Part shown: piece by piece, positions 15,988-24,138 of the stretch | Layout: each line of letters opens with the position of its first letter | Numbering within the stretch: position 1 is the first letter of the stretch | Assembly: GCA_002432715.1 (NCBI GenBank) | Contig: DJGJ01000025.1 | Coordinates: 11,371 to 40,072, forward strand | Length of the DNA stretch: 28,702 bases | Source: Sphaerochaeta sp. UBA5849 | GTDB lineage: Bacteria; Spirochaetota; Spirochaetia; Sphaerochaetales; Sphaerochaetaceae | Reading direction: 5' to 3' | Position numbers and translations under genes: made by a program | The notes under the pieces: model-generated | Told to the model about the DNA's origin: nothing | The model's database searches: none | Seen by the model: only the letters and a program-made list of their open reading frames with translations

Positions 15988-17210
15988 CGCAGGACCCTCA
16001 TAATATAGCCGCACAAGTATTCCGATTCTGGAAACGAGAGGCGGATCGGATGGTCCTCTGCTTGGCCGAGGGTTTTCAGGATTTGGATTTCTACATTGGC
16101 ATCCTTGGCGCTCCAGGCGAGGATCATGCGCAGTTGTTCGCTTCTGATCGATGCACTGCAGCTGAAAGTGGCGATGATGCCCCCGTTCTTGATTTTCTGC
16201 ATGGCAAGCCGATTCAAATCCTTGTATGCTTTCTGGGCGCCTTCGGCCTGGGCCTTCGTCTGGGCAAGCTTGGGAGGATCGAGGATCATTAAATCATAAT
16301 GATCACTTGGTATGACGCGCATCTGCTCGAAAATGTCACAGACGGTGGTGGTGACCTTGCTTCGGCTGTCCTCGGCAATCGTTTTCAGATCCTGATTGAT
16401 GTGGACATGGACAAGGGCTTGGCGGAGGGCCGGGTCGCTGGAGTCGAACAGGTCGACGCTCTTCGAGCCTGCACGCAGTGCATGGAGACTGAAGGCTCCG
16501 GTATAGGAGCAGCCATCCAAGACCACCGCATCCTTGGCATACGGCTCTATCGCCTTGCGGTTCTCCCGCTGGTCGCAGTAGAATCCACTTTTCTGCCCCT
16601 TCCCGGGAATCACTTCATAATACAGTCCGTCTTCACGGAAACGGATGGGATCGAGCCGCTTGGCAGGAGTGAAGTATTGGCCATCCTGATAATACAGGGT
16701 GGTCTCACTGAGCTTTTCGGCACCGGCAAAGGCGCTGTCTATGGTAATCAGCATCAACGAGGGCTTCAGCAGGCTGTCCAAGGTGGAGACGATTATGTCG
16801 CGATGATCCCAGGCAACACGGGCGCTGATGATGATTCTCAGCATGGTTCCATATACGTCGACCACCACACCAGGCAGCATGTCGGCTTCAGAGAAAATGA
16901 TGCGGAAGGTGGTGGTGCCGCCGGCTTTGTCCTGAAAGAAGGAACTTCGTCTTCGCACGCTTTCGGCGATGGCCTGGGCCCACCAGGACTCATCGGGGAT
17001 TCTTGCCTCGTTCCAACTGAGCAGCCGAAGCGGAATGTGGCTGTCCTGATCGTACCATCCGTAGGCGATGAACGCACCATCGTGGGTTTCCACCCTGCCC
17101 AGACCGGTTTCCAATGCCGAGGTTGGCGTATGAAGAGCTCCAGAAAATACCCAGGGATGATGGCGTAGGAGCTGTTTCTCCTTACCATCCTTGATTGTAA
17201 TGATTTGCAT
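15984..17210 (-). CDS. rlmI: RlmI-like 23S rRNA cytosine-C5 methyltransferase
   Basis: SAM-dependent methyltransferase of the RlmI/RlmK family that modifies 23S rRNA (C1962 in E. coli for RlmI). It has 408 residues from ATG 17210. An N-terminal PUA domain (ITIKDGKEKQLLRHHPWVFSGAL) is followed by the central EEHAD-like region and a Rossmann methyltransferase. The SAM motif is VLDGCSYTGAFSLHALRAG. The catalytic segment YDLMILDPPKLAQ and the later FSCSASI carry the conserved DPP and CS motifs. No ribosome site precedes the ATG. Instead, a TTGACA lies about 30 nt upstream and a TACTGT 6 nt upstream, so the mRNA may be leaderless. It is divergent from the HAD gene. Confidence 0.88.
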   Translation of the reverse strand: MQIITIKDGKEKQLLRHHPWVFSGALHTPTSALETGLGRVETHDGAFIAYGWYDQDSHIPLRLLSWNEARIPDESWWAQAIAESVRRRSSFFQDKAGGTTTFRIIFSEADMLPGVVVDVYGTMLRIIISARVAWDHRDIIVSTLDSLLKPSLMLITIDSAFAGAEKLSETTLYYQDGQYFTPAKRLDPIRFREDGLYYEVIPGKGQKSGFYCDQRENRKAIEPYAKDAVVLDGCSYTGAFSLHALRAGSKSVDLFDSSDPALRQALVHVHINQDLKTIAEDSRSKVTTTVCDIFEQMRVIPSDHYDLMILDPPKLAQTKAQAEGAQKAYKDLNRLAMQKIKNGGIIATFSCSASIRSEQLRMILAWSAKDANVEIQILKTLGQAEDHPIRLSFPESEYLCGYIMRVLR

Positions 17211-17216
17211 GGCTAC

Positions 17217-17245
17217 ACAGTAGCCGAAGCCCTTTGTTTTGTCAA
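17217..17245 (-). promoter_or_regulatory. Promoter of the RlmI-like gene, predicted leaderless
   Basis: On the minus strand, TTGACA (17240-17245) and TACTGT (17217-17222) are 17 bp apart. The predicted start at about 17210 falls on the A of the ATG. The -10 lies inside a palindrome, GGCTAC-ACA-GTAGCC (17211-17225), which touches the start codon. The -35 is perfect; the -10 is weak. Confidence 0.55.
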
Positions 17246-17253
17246 AACGTTTG

Positions 17254-17283
17254 TTGACTTGCTCGTACTGCATACCGGATAAT
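17254..17283 (+). promoter_or_regulatory. Promoter of the HAD gene, predicted leaderless
   Basis: TTGACT (17254-17259) and GATAAT (17278-17283) are 18 bp apart. Six bases (GACCCT) separate the -10 from ATG 17290, so transcription would start at the ATG. No ribosome site is present. The two opposed -35 boxes, TGTCAA and TTGACT, flank AACGTTTG. The centre AAACGTTT (17245-17252) resembles LacI-family operator cores, so one regulator could cover both promoters. Confidence 0.65.
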
Positions 17284-17289
17284 GACCCT

Positions 17290-17985
17290 ATGCAGAAACC
17301 GGTTGTCAAAGCTATCCTTTTCGATCTGGACGGGACGCTGGTCGATACCATTGAGGACATCCGCCGTTCCTTGGCGCATGCACTTGCCGGCGAGGGCCTC
17401 CCTCCTCCTTCCGCAAATCTGACCCGGCAAGTGGTGGGCAGGGGGCTTCACAACGCACTCAAAGGTGCTCTTTCGTGGTTCGATCGCACTGTTGGGGAGG
17501 ACCGGTTCAACCAACTGTACCAAGAGATGCTTCTCTATTATCGCGAGCATTATGCAGTGTATAGTCATCCGTATGAGGGTGTTGAGCAGTTGCTCCAGCA
17601 TTTGCTTGAGAGCGGGTATGCATTGGGTGTGTATTTCAACAAGGAAGACGGGCTTACCAAACGTATTGCAGCCTCCTTGTTCCCTGGAATCCGGTTTTCG
17701 TGGGTCAGGGGGATGCTGGAAGGATTTCCCGGAAAGCCCGACCGCTCGGGTATTGATTATTTTTGCAGGAAGACAGGCCTTGTCGTGCAGAATGTCCTGT
17801 ATATTGGAGACAGCGAAGTTGATTGGCAGACCGCCCTCAATGCCGGCTGTCCTCATATACTTGTTTCGTGGGGGTTTCGTCCAAAGGAAGAACTGCTGGC
17901 TCTTCAAGGCGCTGTAGTTGTCGATACGATACATGAATTGGAGGATGCAATCTATGGCATACAACGAGAAGGATTTGAGAAATAA
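17290..17985 (+). CDS. HAD-superfamily phosphatase, phosphoglycolate phosphatase-like
   Basis: Cytoplasmic phosphohydrolase of the Gph type. It has 231 residues from ATG 17290. Motif I FDLDGTLVDT (about 10-19) carries the nucleophile Asp and the acid/base Asp. A helical cap follows. Motif III lysine is in GKPDRSG, and motif IV is GDSEVDW. Motif II, normally a Ser or Thr before NK (as in VTNKP), reads YFNKEDG, so the usual hydroxyl residue is a Phe. That is unusual and may alter the substrate or activity. The longer frame from 17239 overlaps the promoter and is unlikely. The phosphohexomutase gene starts within its last 32 nt, which suggests joint expression in sugar-phosphate metabolism. Confidence 0.85.
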   Translation: MQKPVVKAILFDLDGTLVDTIEDIRRSLAHALAGEGLPPPSANLTRQVVGRGLHNALKGALSWFDRTVGEDRFNQLYQEMLLYYREHYAVYSHPYEGVEQLLQHLLESGYALGVYFNKEDGLTKRIAASLFPGIRFSWVRGMLEGFPGKPDRSGIDYFCRKTGLVVQNVLYIGDSEVDWQTALNAGCPHILVSWGFRPKEELLALQGAVVVDTIHELEDAIYGIQREGFEK

Positions 17986-19666
17986 AGCTGAGGCTTATCT
18001 GAAAGCTGAACGACAGGAAGTGTTTTCCAAGGAGGTGGAAGCCGAACTGACCCAAGGAAACTGGGAGTCCCTGTATGATCGTTTCTATACCAGTCTCGCC
18101 TTCGGAACAGCAGGCATGCGGGGTGTCATCGGCGGGGGGACCAACCGCATGAACAGCTTCATGGTTCGCAAGGTCACCCAAGGTTTGAGCGATTATTTGA
18201 ATCACACTTCCAAGAACCCTTCAGTCGTCATCGCCTACGACAGTCGCCGTTACAGTGATCTCTTTGCAAACGAGGCCGCCCTCGTGCTTGCCGCCAATGG
18301 TATCTCCGTGTACCTCTATCCTGATTTGCATCCGGTTCCGATGCTCAGTTTTGCCGTGCGATACCTGCAGACAACCGCTGGAATTGTAATCACAGCCAGT
18401 CACAATCCTTCCCAGTACAATGGGTACAAGGTCTATTGGCGCGACGGTGGACAGGTGACGCCTCCGCACGATTTCAGCATTGCAGAGCGTGCAAATGCAG
18501 TGAAAGCAGAGGACATCAAGGAAATGAGCGAGCAGACGGCACGTTCGAAAGGCCTTCTGGTTCCCGTTCCGGAAAAGGTGGATGAAGCGTACTATCATAC
18601 AGCACTGCTTGGTTTGAGACGCCCTTCCTTGGTGCAGGACAGTCCTGTGAAGGTGGTCTATACTCCCTTGCATGGATCTGGCAACATTCCTGTCCAGCAC
18701 TTGTTGAACAAAGTCGGGATCACATGCATCGTGGTCCCCGAGCAGCAGGAGCCCGACGGGAATTTCCCTACCGTTCCGCTTCCCAATCCCGAGCATCCGG
18801 AAGCAATGGAAATGGCAATCGCCCTTGCAAAGAAAGAGAAGGCCGACATTGTCCTTGGGACCGACCCCGATGCGGACAGGCTGGGCATTGCCATACCTCT
18901 TGATGCAGAAAAGACGGAGTATCAGCTGCTTACGGGCAATCAGATAGCGACCTTGCTGGTCGACTACCTGACCGAGGCTGACAGCCACAAGAACCTTGCC
19001 AAGAAACCTTTGGTGGTCAAGAGCCTGGTCACCACCGACCTGGTGGCTCGTATCGTGGAGAGCCAAGGCGGGCGTTGCAAGGACGTGCTGACCGGGTTCA
19101 AGTATATCGCCGAACAGATTGCTGAATTGGAAGGTCCGAAAGGGGAGGCTGAGTATTTCCTCTTCGGCTGCGAGGAGAGCTATGGCTTTTTGACACTTTC
19201 GCAGGTCAGGGACAAGGATGCGGTAAGCAGTGCCCTTTCCAGTGTCGAGTTGCTGTGCTATTGGGCCTCGCAGGGATTGACCTTGCAAGAACGGCTCCAG
19301 CAGATTTACCACAGGTGGGGGTACAGCACCGAAGTTGTTTTCTCCAAAGAGTATGAAGGTGCCAGTGGAAAGGAGAAAATGGCGGCAATCATGGCCAATC
19401 TGAGAAAGCTGTCTGTCGGTGATGAGCTTGGCTCATCCACCATTGCATCCATCCAGGATTTGCTTGATGGAAAGCAGACAGCCTTTCCACCCTCCGATGT
19501 CCTGATCATCCGTTTTGCCTGTGGTGATAAATTGGTCGTCCGCCCCAGCGGGACGGAGCCCAAAATCAAATACTACCTCTTCTTCACTTTGGAGGAGGGG
19601 ACGCGTGAGGAGAGGGAGCAACAACTCGCCTTGCGCATCCAAAACTATAAGGCGGCCCTCAGTTGA
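17954..19666 (+). CDS. Alpha-D-phosphohexomutase (phosphoglucomutase/phosphomannomutase)
   Basis: Interconverts sugar 1- and 6-phosphates through a phosphoserine. It has 570 residues from ATG 17954, chosen because TTGGAGG lies 9-10 nt upstream. All four signature loops are visible: FGTAGMRG near the N-terminus, the catalytic loop TASHNP (147-152, Ser149), the Mg2+ loop GTDPDADR (302-309), the sugar loop GCEESYGF (about 405), and the phosphate site RPSGTEPKIKYY (from 530). Length and motif wording fit the PGM2/PgcA group rather than short PMM/GlmM. It may supply glucose-1-phosphate for polysaccharide synthesis. Its stop overlaps the next possible start by 4 nt. Confidence 0.93.
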   Translation: MAYNEKDLRNKAEAYLKAERQEVFSKEVEAELTQGNWESLYDRFYTSLAFGTAGMRGVIGGGTNRMNSFMVRKVTQGLSDYLNHTSKNPSVVIAYDSRRYSDLFANEAALVLAANGISVYLYPDLHPVPMLSFAVRYLQTTAGIVITASHNPSQYNGYKVYWRDGGQVTPPHDFSIAERANAVKAEDIKEMSEQTARSKGLLVPVPEKVDEAYYHTALLGLRRPSLVQDSPVKVVYTPLHGSGNIPVQHLLNKVGITCIVVPEQQEPDGNFPTVPLPNPEHPEAMEMAIALAKKEKADIVLGTDPDADRLGIAIPLDAEKTEYQLLTGNQIATLLVDYLTEADSHKNLAKKPLVVKSLVTTDLVARIVESQGGRCKDVLTGFKYIAEQIAELEGPKGEAEYFLFGCEESYGFLTLSQVRDKDAVSSALSSVELLCYWASQGLTLQERLQQIYHRWGYSTEVVFSKEYEGASGKEKMAAIMANLRKLSVGDELGSSTIASIQDLLDGKQTAFPPSDVLIIRFACGDKLVVRPSGTEPKIKYYLFFTLEEGTREEREQQLALRIQNYKAALS

Positions 19667-20442
19667 TTACCTGTTATGTACTTGCCCGGCATCAGAAAAG
19701 CAGTCTCTGTCTCTCCCCCTATCTGGATGCAGAACGGATGGATGATTGGAAGGAAGATGAGGAGGTGGTGCTGAAAAGCAGTGGAATGTTGACCAAGAAC
19801 CAGAAGGATGAGGTTACGTATGCCCTGTATGCTGCGATAGACTTCAGTGTTGATCGCTGGATTCAGAACAAGCAATATGTGCCTCGTCTTCTCATCTGCG
19901 CCCTCATTTTCACAGCTTCGTATTTCCTGCTCTCATTGGCCATTCGCGATCCGATTCCCATGATTGATGAGATTGCCATCAGTGTGGGGTTGACGTTGCT
20001 TGGCTGGAATGCCCTGGCAAAACGCGACACCCGTTCCTCGGTCGCCCAGCGAAGGCGCTATGAGTTGAAAGTCCGAGCATCCGAGCGGCAAGAGGTTATC
20101 GATGAACAACTCTTCGCCTTGGAAGAGTATTTGGATGAAGCTGCAAAAGTCGATGCCTTGTCGCTGTGCAACTCTTTGTGTCTGGTCAGCTCGGAGCCGT
20201 TGTTGCCGTTCTCCTTTGAAGGCCGGCTGGATGAGCTGAAAGACATATTCAAGCTGTTGTTTCTGCATGTGCGTCTCAATGACAAGGCGTTGTTGCAGAC
20301 ATCCCATACCGTCTTGCGCTTGAGGCGGCGGGGCAAGGCGGACAGCCGTCTCGCTGCAAAACTCTACCATGAGCATATGCGAAAGCGGATCGATCTTGCA
20401 TTGCTCTCCCTCTTGATTGTCTTGGATGAAGCAACTGCATAG
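19663..20442 (+). CDS. Unrecognised small membrane protein
   Basis: I cannot assign a family. The frame opens with TTG 19663, overlapping the mutase stop as TTGA, which would couple translation (259 residues). ATG 19738 (234 residues) is the other reasonable start, and neither has a strong ribosome site. Two membrane helices lie in the first half: LLICALIFTASYFLLSLAI, and the segment around IAISVGLTLLGWNAL. A charged cytoplasmic part follows with a likely coiled coil (RRRYELKVRASERQEVIDEQ). The C-terminal half is helical and ends in a hydrophobic LALLSLLIVL. Base composition matches the neighbours, so there is no sign of recent transfer. Confidence 0.6.
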   Translation: MITCYVLARHQKSSLCLSPYLDAERMDDWKEDEEVVLKSSGMLTKNQKDEVTYALYAAIDFSVDRWIQNKQYVPRLLICALIFTASYFLLSLAIRDPIPMIDEIAISVGLTLLGWNALAKRDTRSSVAQRRRYELKVRASERQEVIDEQLFALEEYLDEAAKVDALSLCNSLCLVSSEPLLPFSFEGRLDELKDIFKLLFLHVRLNDKALLQTSHTVLRLRRRGKADSRLAAKLYHEHMRKRIDLALLSLLIVLDEATA

Positions 20443-20461
20443 CTAAGATGCCAGTATAGGC

Positions 20462-22036
20462 ATGCAAGCCTATCACGCCGCACTGTTATTGTTTTGCATA
20501 GCCGGTCTGTATGTGGCCGGCTTTGCTGCATCGCTGCTCTCCTATCCCTTGCTGGCAGGCATTCTGGGTGGGGTGCTTACCCTTGTCCTGCTGCATGTTT
20601 GCACACGCTCGAGGCGAAGCCTGCTTGCTCTCTTTGCATGGTTTTACTGCTTGTACGTCCTCCTTGGCTGGGCGGCGGGCTTCAATCAAGCAAGCTTTGG
20701 GTTGCCCCGGCAGCGTGTTGTACAGATAGAAGGACACCTGGTGGAAGACTCCTTGCTCACCCGTTCAAACAAGCAACTTGCCCGGATCGCCCTTGCCTCG
20801 TGCCGGTCAAAGGATGGCTTTCAGGCAACATGCAGGGGGGCGGTGTCTGCATTGATTGAAGTCGATGAGGTGCTGGTCTCCTCTTCCAATCTGGTTCTTA
20901 CCGGCATCTTGGACCCGGAGTCGGGATTATTCCTTGCTGAGAGCGTACAGGTTCTTCCTCTCTCGTTGCTTGCACGACAACGCCGTCATGTATTGAGGAT
21001 GCTCCAGATCAGATTGCAGCAAGTCATACCAGACAAGGCTTCCCAAGGGCTTGCCGCCATGCTGTTGCTGGGACAGACAGGCAGCTCCGATTTTCAGCTC
21101 AAGGATTTGAGCCTCGCCTGTGGATGTGCACACCTCTTGGCCCTCTCAGGCATGCACCTGCACTTTTTCCTCTCTCTCAGCACCTCTTTGGGCAGCCTCA
21201 TCGTCGGACGTTTTTGGGGGAGGTGGCTGGGTTCAGTCCCGGCCTTGTTCTATGTTGTGCTTGTCGGTCCCAAACCCTCTTTGATCAGGGCTTTGGGCAT
21301 GCATCTTTGTTCGCTGTTTCCCATCTCACGCCAAACTGCTTTCCAGGCTACCTTCTTTCTGCAGCTGCTGCTCTTTCCCTTCTCGCTCTCGAGCATGGCA
21401 TGCCTCTATAGCTGGGCTGCCTACGGGATGCTGCTGCTTTCATCGATGCTGCCCACATTTTTCCTGCAGAAAACTGCGGTAATCGTAGCAGGCTCGTCCC
21501 CGGCTTCCCTGTTGCTGGGAGGCTCGTGCAACCTGAGTGGTTTGCTCTTCTCCCCGATACTCACCCCCCTGATAAACCTGGCCATGGCGGCAAGTTTCCT
21601 GAGCCTGGTTTTCGGATCCTTCTTTGGCCGGATCTTGTCCTCGATACAGGCACTTCTCTTCTTCATCCTGGAAAACAACCAAGGCTATACGCTGCAAGTC
21701 GGCTTTACAGGATATGTGGTCTATGTATTGGTGTTGTTGACCTGTCTTGTCTCAATTGGCTATGCTACCATGGCTGTACAAAAGCGAAGGAGATTACGCT
21801 ATGAGCTGGACATTCGCATACGACTCCCCGATTGCAATCACTGCTCTGCTCAAACAAGAGGAGCTGTCGATGACCAAGAAATTTGGTCAGAACTTCCTCA
21901 TCTCCCGCTCGGTGAGGGAGAAGATTGTAGCACTTCTGGATGTACAGCCGTCTCACCGTGTATGGGAGATCGGGCCGGGGATCGGGGCGGTCACCAGCCT
22001 GCTGCTCGAGCAGGGGGCGAAGGTGACGGCTTTTGA
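20462..22036 (+). CDS. comEC: ComEC/Rec2-type membrane protein, short form, with anomalous 3' end
   Basis: Polytopic inner-membrane protein of the DNA-uptake channel family. Membrane helices near the N-terminus are followed by a soluble OB-like part and then the competence domain with the signature CAHLLALSGMHLHFF. Hydrophobic helices continue to about residue 440 (VVYVLVLLTCLVSIGYATMAV). The metallo-beta-lactamase-like domain of long ComEC proteins is missing. After that, the frame runs 236 nt into ksgA and encodes an arginine/cysteine-rich tail that looks like out-of-frame KsgA. One shifted frame ends with TGA 21802-21804, giving a neat ATGA overlap with ksgA, so a one-base indel near 21770-21800 is possible. 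There is no ribosome site, and TAAGAT (20444-20449) may be the -10. Confidence 0.75.
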   Translation: MQAYHAALLLFCIAGLYVAGFAASLLSYPLLAGILGGVLTLVLLHVCTRSRRSLLALFAWFYCLYVLLGWAAGFNQASFGLPRQRVVQIEGHLVEDSLLTRSNKQLARIALASCRSKDGFQATCRGAVSALIEVDEVLVSSSNLVLTGILDPESGLFLAESVQVLPLSLLARQRRHVLRMLQIRLQQVIPDKASQGLAAMLLLGQTGSSDFQLKDLSLACGCAHLLALSGMHLHFFLSLSTSLGSLIVGRFWGRWLGSVPALFYVVLVGPKPSLIRALGMHLCSLFPISRQTAFQATFFLQLLLFPFSLSSMACLYSWAAYGMLLLSSMLPTFFLQKTAVIVAGSSPASLLLGGSCNLSGLLFSPILTPLINLAMAASFLSLVFGSFFGRILSSIQALLFFILENNQGYTLQVGFTGYVVYVLVLLTCLVSIGYATMAVQKRRRLRYELDIRIRLPDCNHCSAQTRGAVDDQEIWSELPHLPLGEGEDCSTSGCTAVSPCMGDRAGDRGGHQPAARAGGEGDGF

Positions 22037-22706
22037 GATCGATCATGGGTTCTGCCGTATTCTCTCAGAGCAGGCGTTTGCCGATGAGCCCTCTTTTCGG
22101 CTCATAAGCGGTGATGCACTCAAGACGCTGCCTTCCCAACTTGCCTTGGAAGGGAGTCCTGACCGCCTGTGCGGCAATCTTCCCTACAATGTAGGCTCGG
22201 TGGTCATCGCCAAGGTGCTGGAGAGCGACCATCGGCCCCCTGTCATGGTGTTCACGCTGCAGAAGGAAGTGGTTGACCGGCTGTGTGCACAGCCGCAATC
22301 AAAGGATTGGTCGTCATTTTCCCTGCTCGCCCAGATGGATTATGAGGTGAAACCGGCTTTCAGCATCAACAGCGGCTCTTTTTATCCTCCACCGAAGGTG
22401 ACCAGCAGTACGGTGGTGTTCACCCTCCGGGCCCAAAGCCTGGTACCGCTACAGCTCAGGCAGACCTTTTTACTCGTCATCCGCGACCTGTTCGCCCAAC
22501 GCCGCAAGACAGTGAAGAACAATCTGCTCTCTGGAAAGATCAGGGCGGCCGTCGGCAGGAACGGGGTTGAAGCTTTGCTCTCCCATTCCCAAATCGACCC
22601 CTCTCTGAGGGCCGAGGCTCTTGCCTGGGCTGACTTTATTGCTCTCAGTGAGTCTCTTGCCAACTATCAAGCCAGGTATATCGTCGGTACTGCACCAAAC
22701 AGATGA
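21801..22706 (+). CDS. rsmA: 16S rRNA dimethyladenosine transferase
   Basis: KsgA/RsmA dimethylates two adjacent adenosines in the 3'-terminal helix of 16S rRNA. It has 301 residues from ATG 21801, which has GAAGGAG 8 nt upstream. A second ATG at 21870 (MTKKFGQNFL) also has a GAGGAG. The longer form keeps YDSPIAITALL, a segment I associate with related proteins. SAM motif I is EIGPGIG (56-62). The catalytic NLPY is at 126-129. The typical C-terminal region with LFAQRRKTVKNNL is present. Its last 62 nt overlap the convergent MATE gene. Confidence 0.95.
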   Translation: MSWTFAYDSPIAITALLKQEELSMTKKFGQNFLISRSVREKIVALLDVQPSHRVWEIGPGIGAVTSLLLEQGAKVTAFEIDHGFCRILSEQAFADEPSFRLISGDALKTLPSQLALEGSPDRLCGNLPYNVGSVVIAKVLESDHRPPVMVFTLQKEVVDRLCAQPQSKDWSSFSLLAQMDYEVKPAFSINSGSFYPPPKVTSSTVVFTLRAQSLVPLQLRQTFLLVIRDLFAQRRKTVKNNLLSGKIRAAVGRNGVEALLSHSQIDPSLRAEALAWADFIALSESLANYQARYIVGTAPNR

Positions 22707-24042
22707 TTCCCCTGAGAGTCAGGTCGCTGGCCATCGCTATCCAGATGCCCAGCAATCCCAGGGATGTTGTTTTCAGCAATAGGTAGGCCAAAGGAAGTCG
22801 GAGCAGCCACATTCCTGCAATCGAGATGAAAAACGGTCTTCTCGTATCGCCGGCTCCTCTGAAGACCCCGAAGGCAAGCATGGAAAGCCCGAATGCAGGC
22901 TCAGCGAAAGCTTCTATGCGCAATATGGTGGTTCCGAGGGCGATGACAGAAGCATCGGATGTGAAAAAGCGCATCAAAGCCGGTGCAAACAGATAGAGCA
23001 TCAAGCCCATGAAACTCATCAACAGCGTGCCCCACAACGTGCACAGGTCGGCAAACTTTTTTGCCAGCTGCTTGTCATTGGCGCCCAGTGATTGGGCTAC
23101 CAACGTGGTGGCGGCCGTTGCAAAACCCGACGGAGGCAGATAGGTGATGGACTCGGCTGTGTTTGCCAAAAAGTGGGCAGCCAGGGCGGTGGTTCCCAAA
23201 GTCCCTACCATCTTGGTAAAGACAATCTGGCCGAACGAGAGGGTCGACCGCTCAAGGGCAACCGGGATTCCCAACCTGAGCGCACTTTTTTGAATGGTTT
23301 TGTCGTACGAGAATGGACCGAAGAGGGTGATTCGGATGGGGTTGTCCGTGGCCAGCAGGATGACCAGCAGCAGGATGCTGGTGATGGTGCAGGAGAGCGT
23401 GGTGGCCATGGCCGCCCCCTTGACCCCCAAACCCAAGCCCCGCAATCCAAATGGACCGAACGAAACAAAATCAAAGATGAAGAAAAAATTGAAAGCGATG
23501 TTCAATATATTGTTCAGACCGTTCAAGTAGAGGGCTTTCTTTGCATCCCCGCTGCAGCGAAGAAGGGTGCTGATGAGAATCATCACCAGGTTGGGCAGAT
23601 ACCCCAAGGCTATAAAGTGATAGTACTGCCTTGCAAGCAGCTGGACCTCTGCCTCGGCCCCAATCCAAGCTGGAAGATGGCGGGCGATTACGACAAACAG
23701 CCAGGTAAGAGCCAACCCGAAGAATACTGAGGTGTACAGAGCCTGCTTGGTGACCTGCTTGGCTCGTTGGGAGTTGCCTGATCCCAAGAAGCGGGCCATC
23801 AATACGGAGAATCCGATGGCAAAGGCGTTCATCCACCCATTGACCAACCAGATGGTGGATGTAGGTACGGCGATTGCGGCGGTTGCATGAGCCCCCAAGG
23901 AGCCGACCATCGCCGAGTCCACATAGGTGACGGTGACTTGGAGGACCTGCTCAAGGATGGTGGGCCAGGCGAGAGACCAGATGATGATGCCGGGAGGAAT
24001 TGAGCGGTCAAGAAGATTGATGGGATTTCGTACACGCCTCAT
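22645..24042 (-). CDS. MATE-family multidrug/cation efflux transporter
   Basis: Inner-membrane exporter that swaps Na+ or H+ for drugs or cationic metabolites. It has 465 residues from ATG 24042, which is preceded by AAGGAGAGG. About twelve membrane helices are visible in two six-helix halves. Each half has a MATE signature: LAWPTILEQVLQVTVTYVDSAMVGSLGAHA at the start of the first, and LGIPVALERSTLSFGQIVFTKMVGTLGTTALAAH at the start of the second. It resembles the NorM/DinF branch. The substrate is unknown. Its 3' end overlaps ksgA on the other strand by 62 nt, and no terminator is visible. Confidence 0.92.
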   Translation of the reverse strand: MRRVRNPINLLDRSIPPGIIIWSLAWPTILEQVLQVTVTYVDSAMVGSLGAHATAAIAVPTSTIWLVNGWMNAFAIGFSVLMARFLGSGNSQRAKQVTKQALYTSVFFGLALTWLFVVIARHLPAWIGAEAEVQLLARQYYHFIALGYLPNLVMILISTLLRCSGDAKKALYLNGLNNILNIAFNFFFIFDFVSFGPFGLRGLGLGVKGAAMATTLSCTITSILLLVILLATDNPIRITLFGPFSYDKTIQKSALRLGIPVALERSTLSFGQIVFTKMVGTLGTTALAAHFLANTAESITYLPPSGFATAATTLVAQSLGANDKQLAKKFADLCTLWGTLLMSFMGLMLYLFAPALMRFFTSDASVIALGTTILRIEAFAEPAFGLSMLAFGVFRGAGDTRRPFFISIAGMWLLRLPLAYLLLKTTSLGLLGIWIAMASDLTLRGIICLVQYRRYTWLDSWQETH

Positions 24043-24092
24043 GCAATGCCTCTCCTTGTGAGGCGCGTCCATCGTAGCTGAAAGCAGGATTT

Positions 24093-24126
24093 GGAGCAAG
24101 GGCGGAAAGCAACTGCTCCCGCCCTT
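24093..24126. repeat. Interleaved inverted repeats between pta and the MATE gene
   Basis: Two perfect inverted repeats interlock. GGAGCA (24093-24098) pairs with TGCTCC (24114-24119). AAGGGCGG (24098-24105) pairs with CCGCCCTT (24119-24126). The order A-B-A'-B' allows either two competing hairpins or an H-type pseudoknot on either strand. It follows the pta stop on the minus strand, but no T run follows, so it is not a standard terminator. It lies in the presumed leader of the MATE mRNA. Confidence 0.55.
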
Positions 24127-24138
24127 CGATGGTGTTGG

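Noticed and set aside
18221..19312. 363-codon frame antisense to the phosphohexomutase
   Set aside because: It is a mirror of a well-supported gene, and the product looks like a shadow translation.
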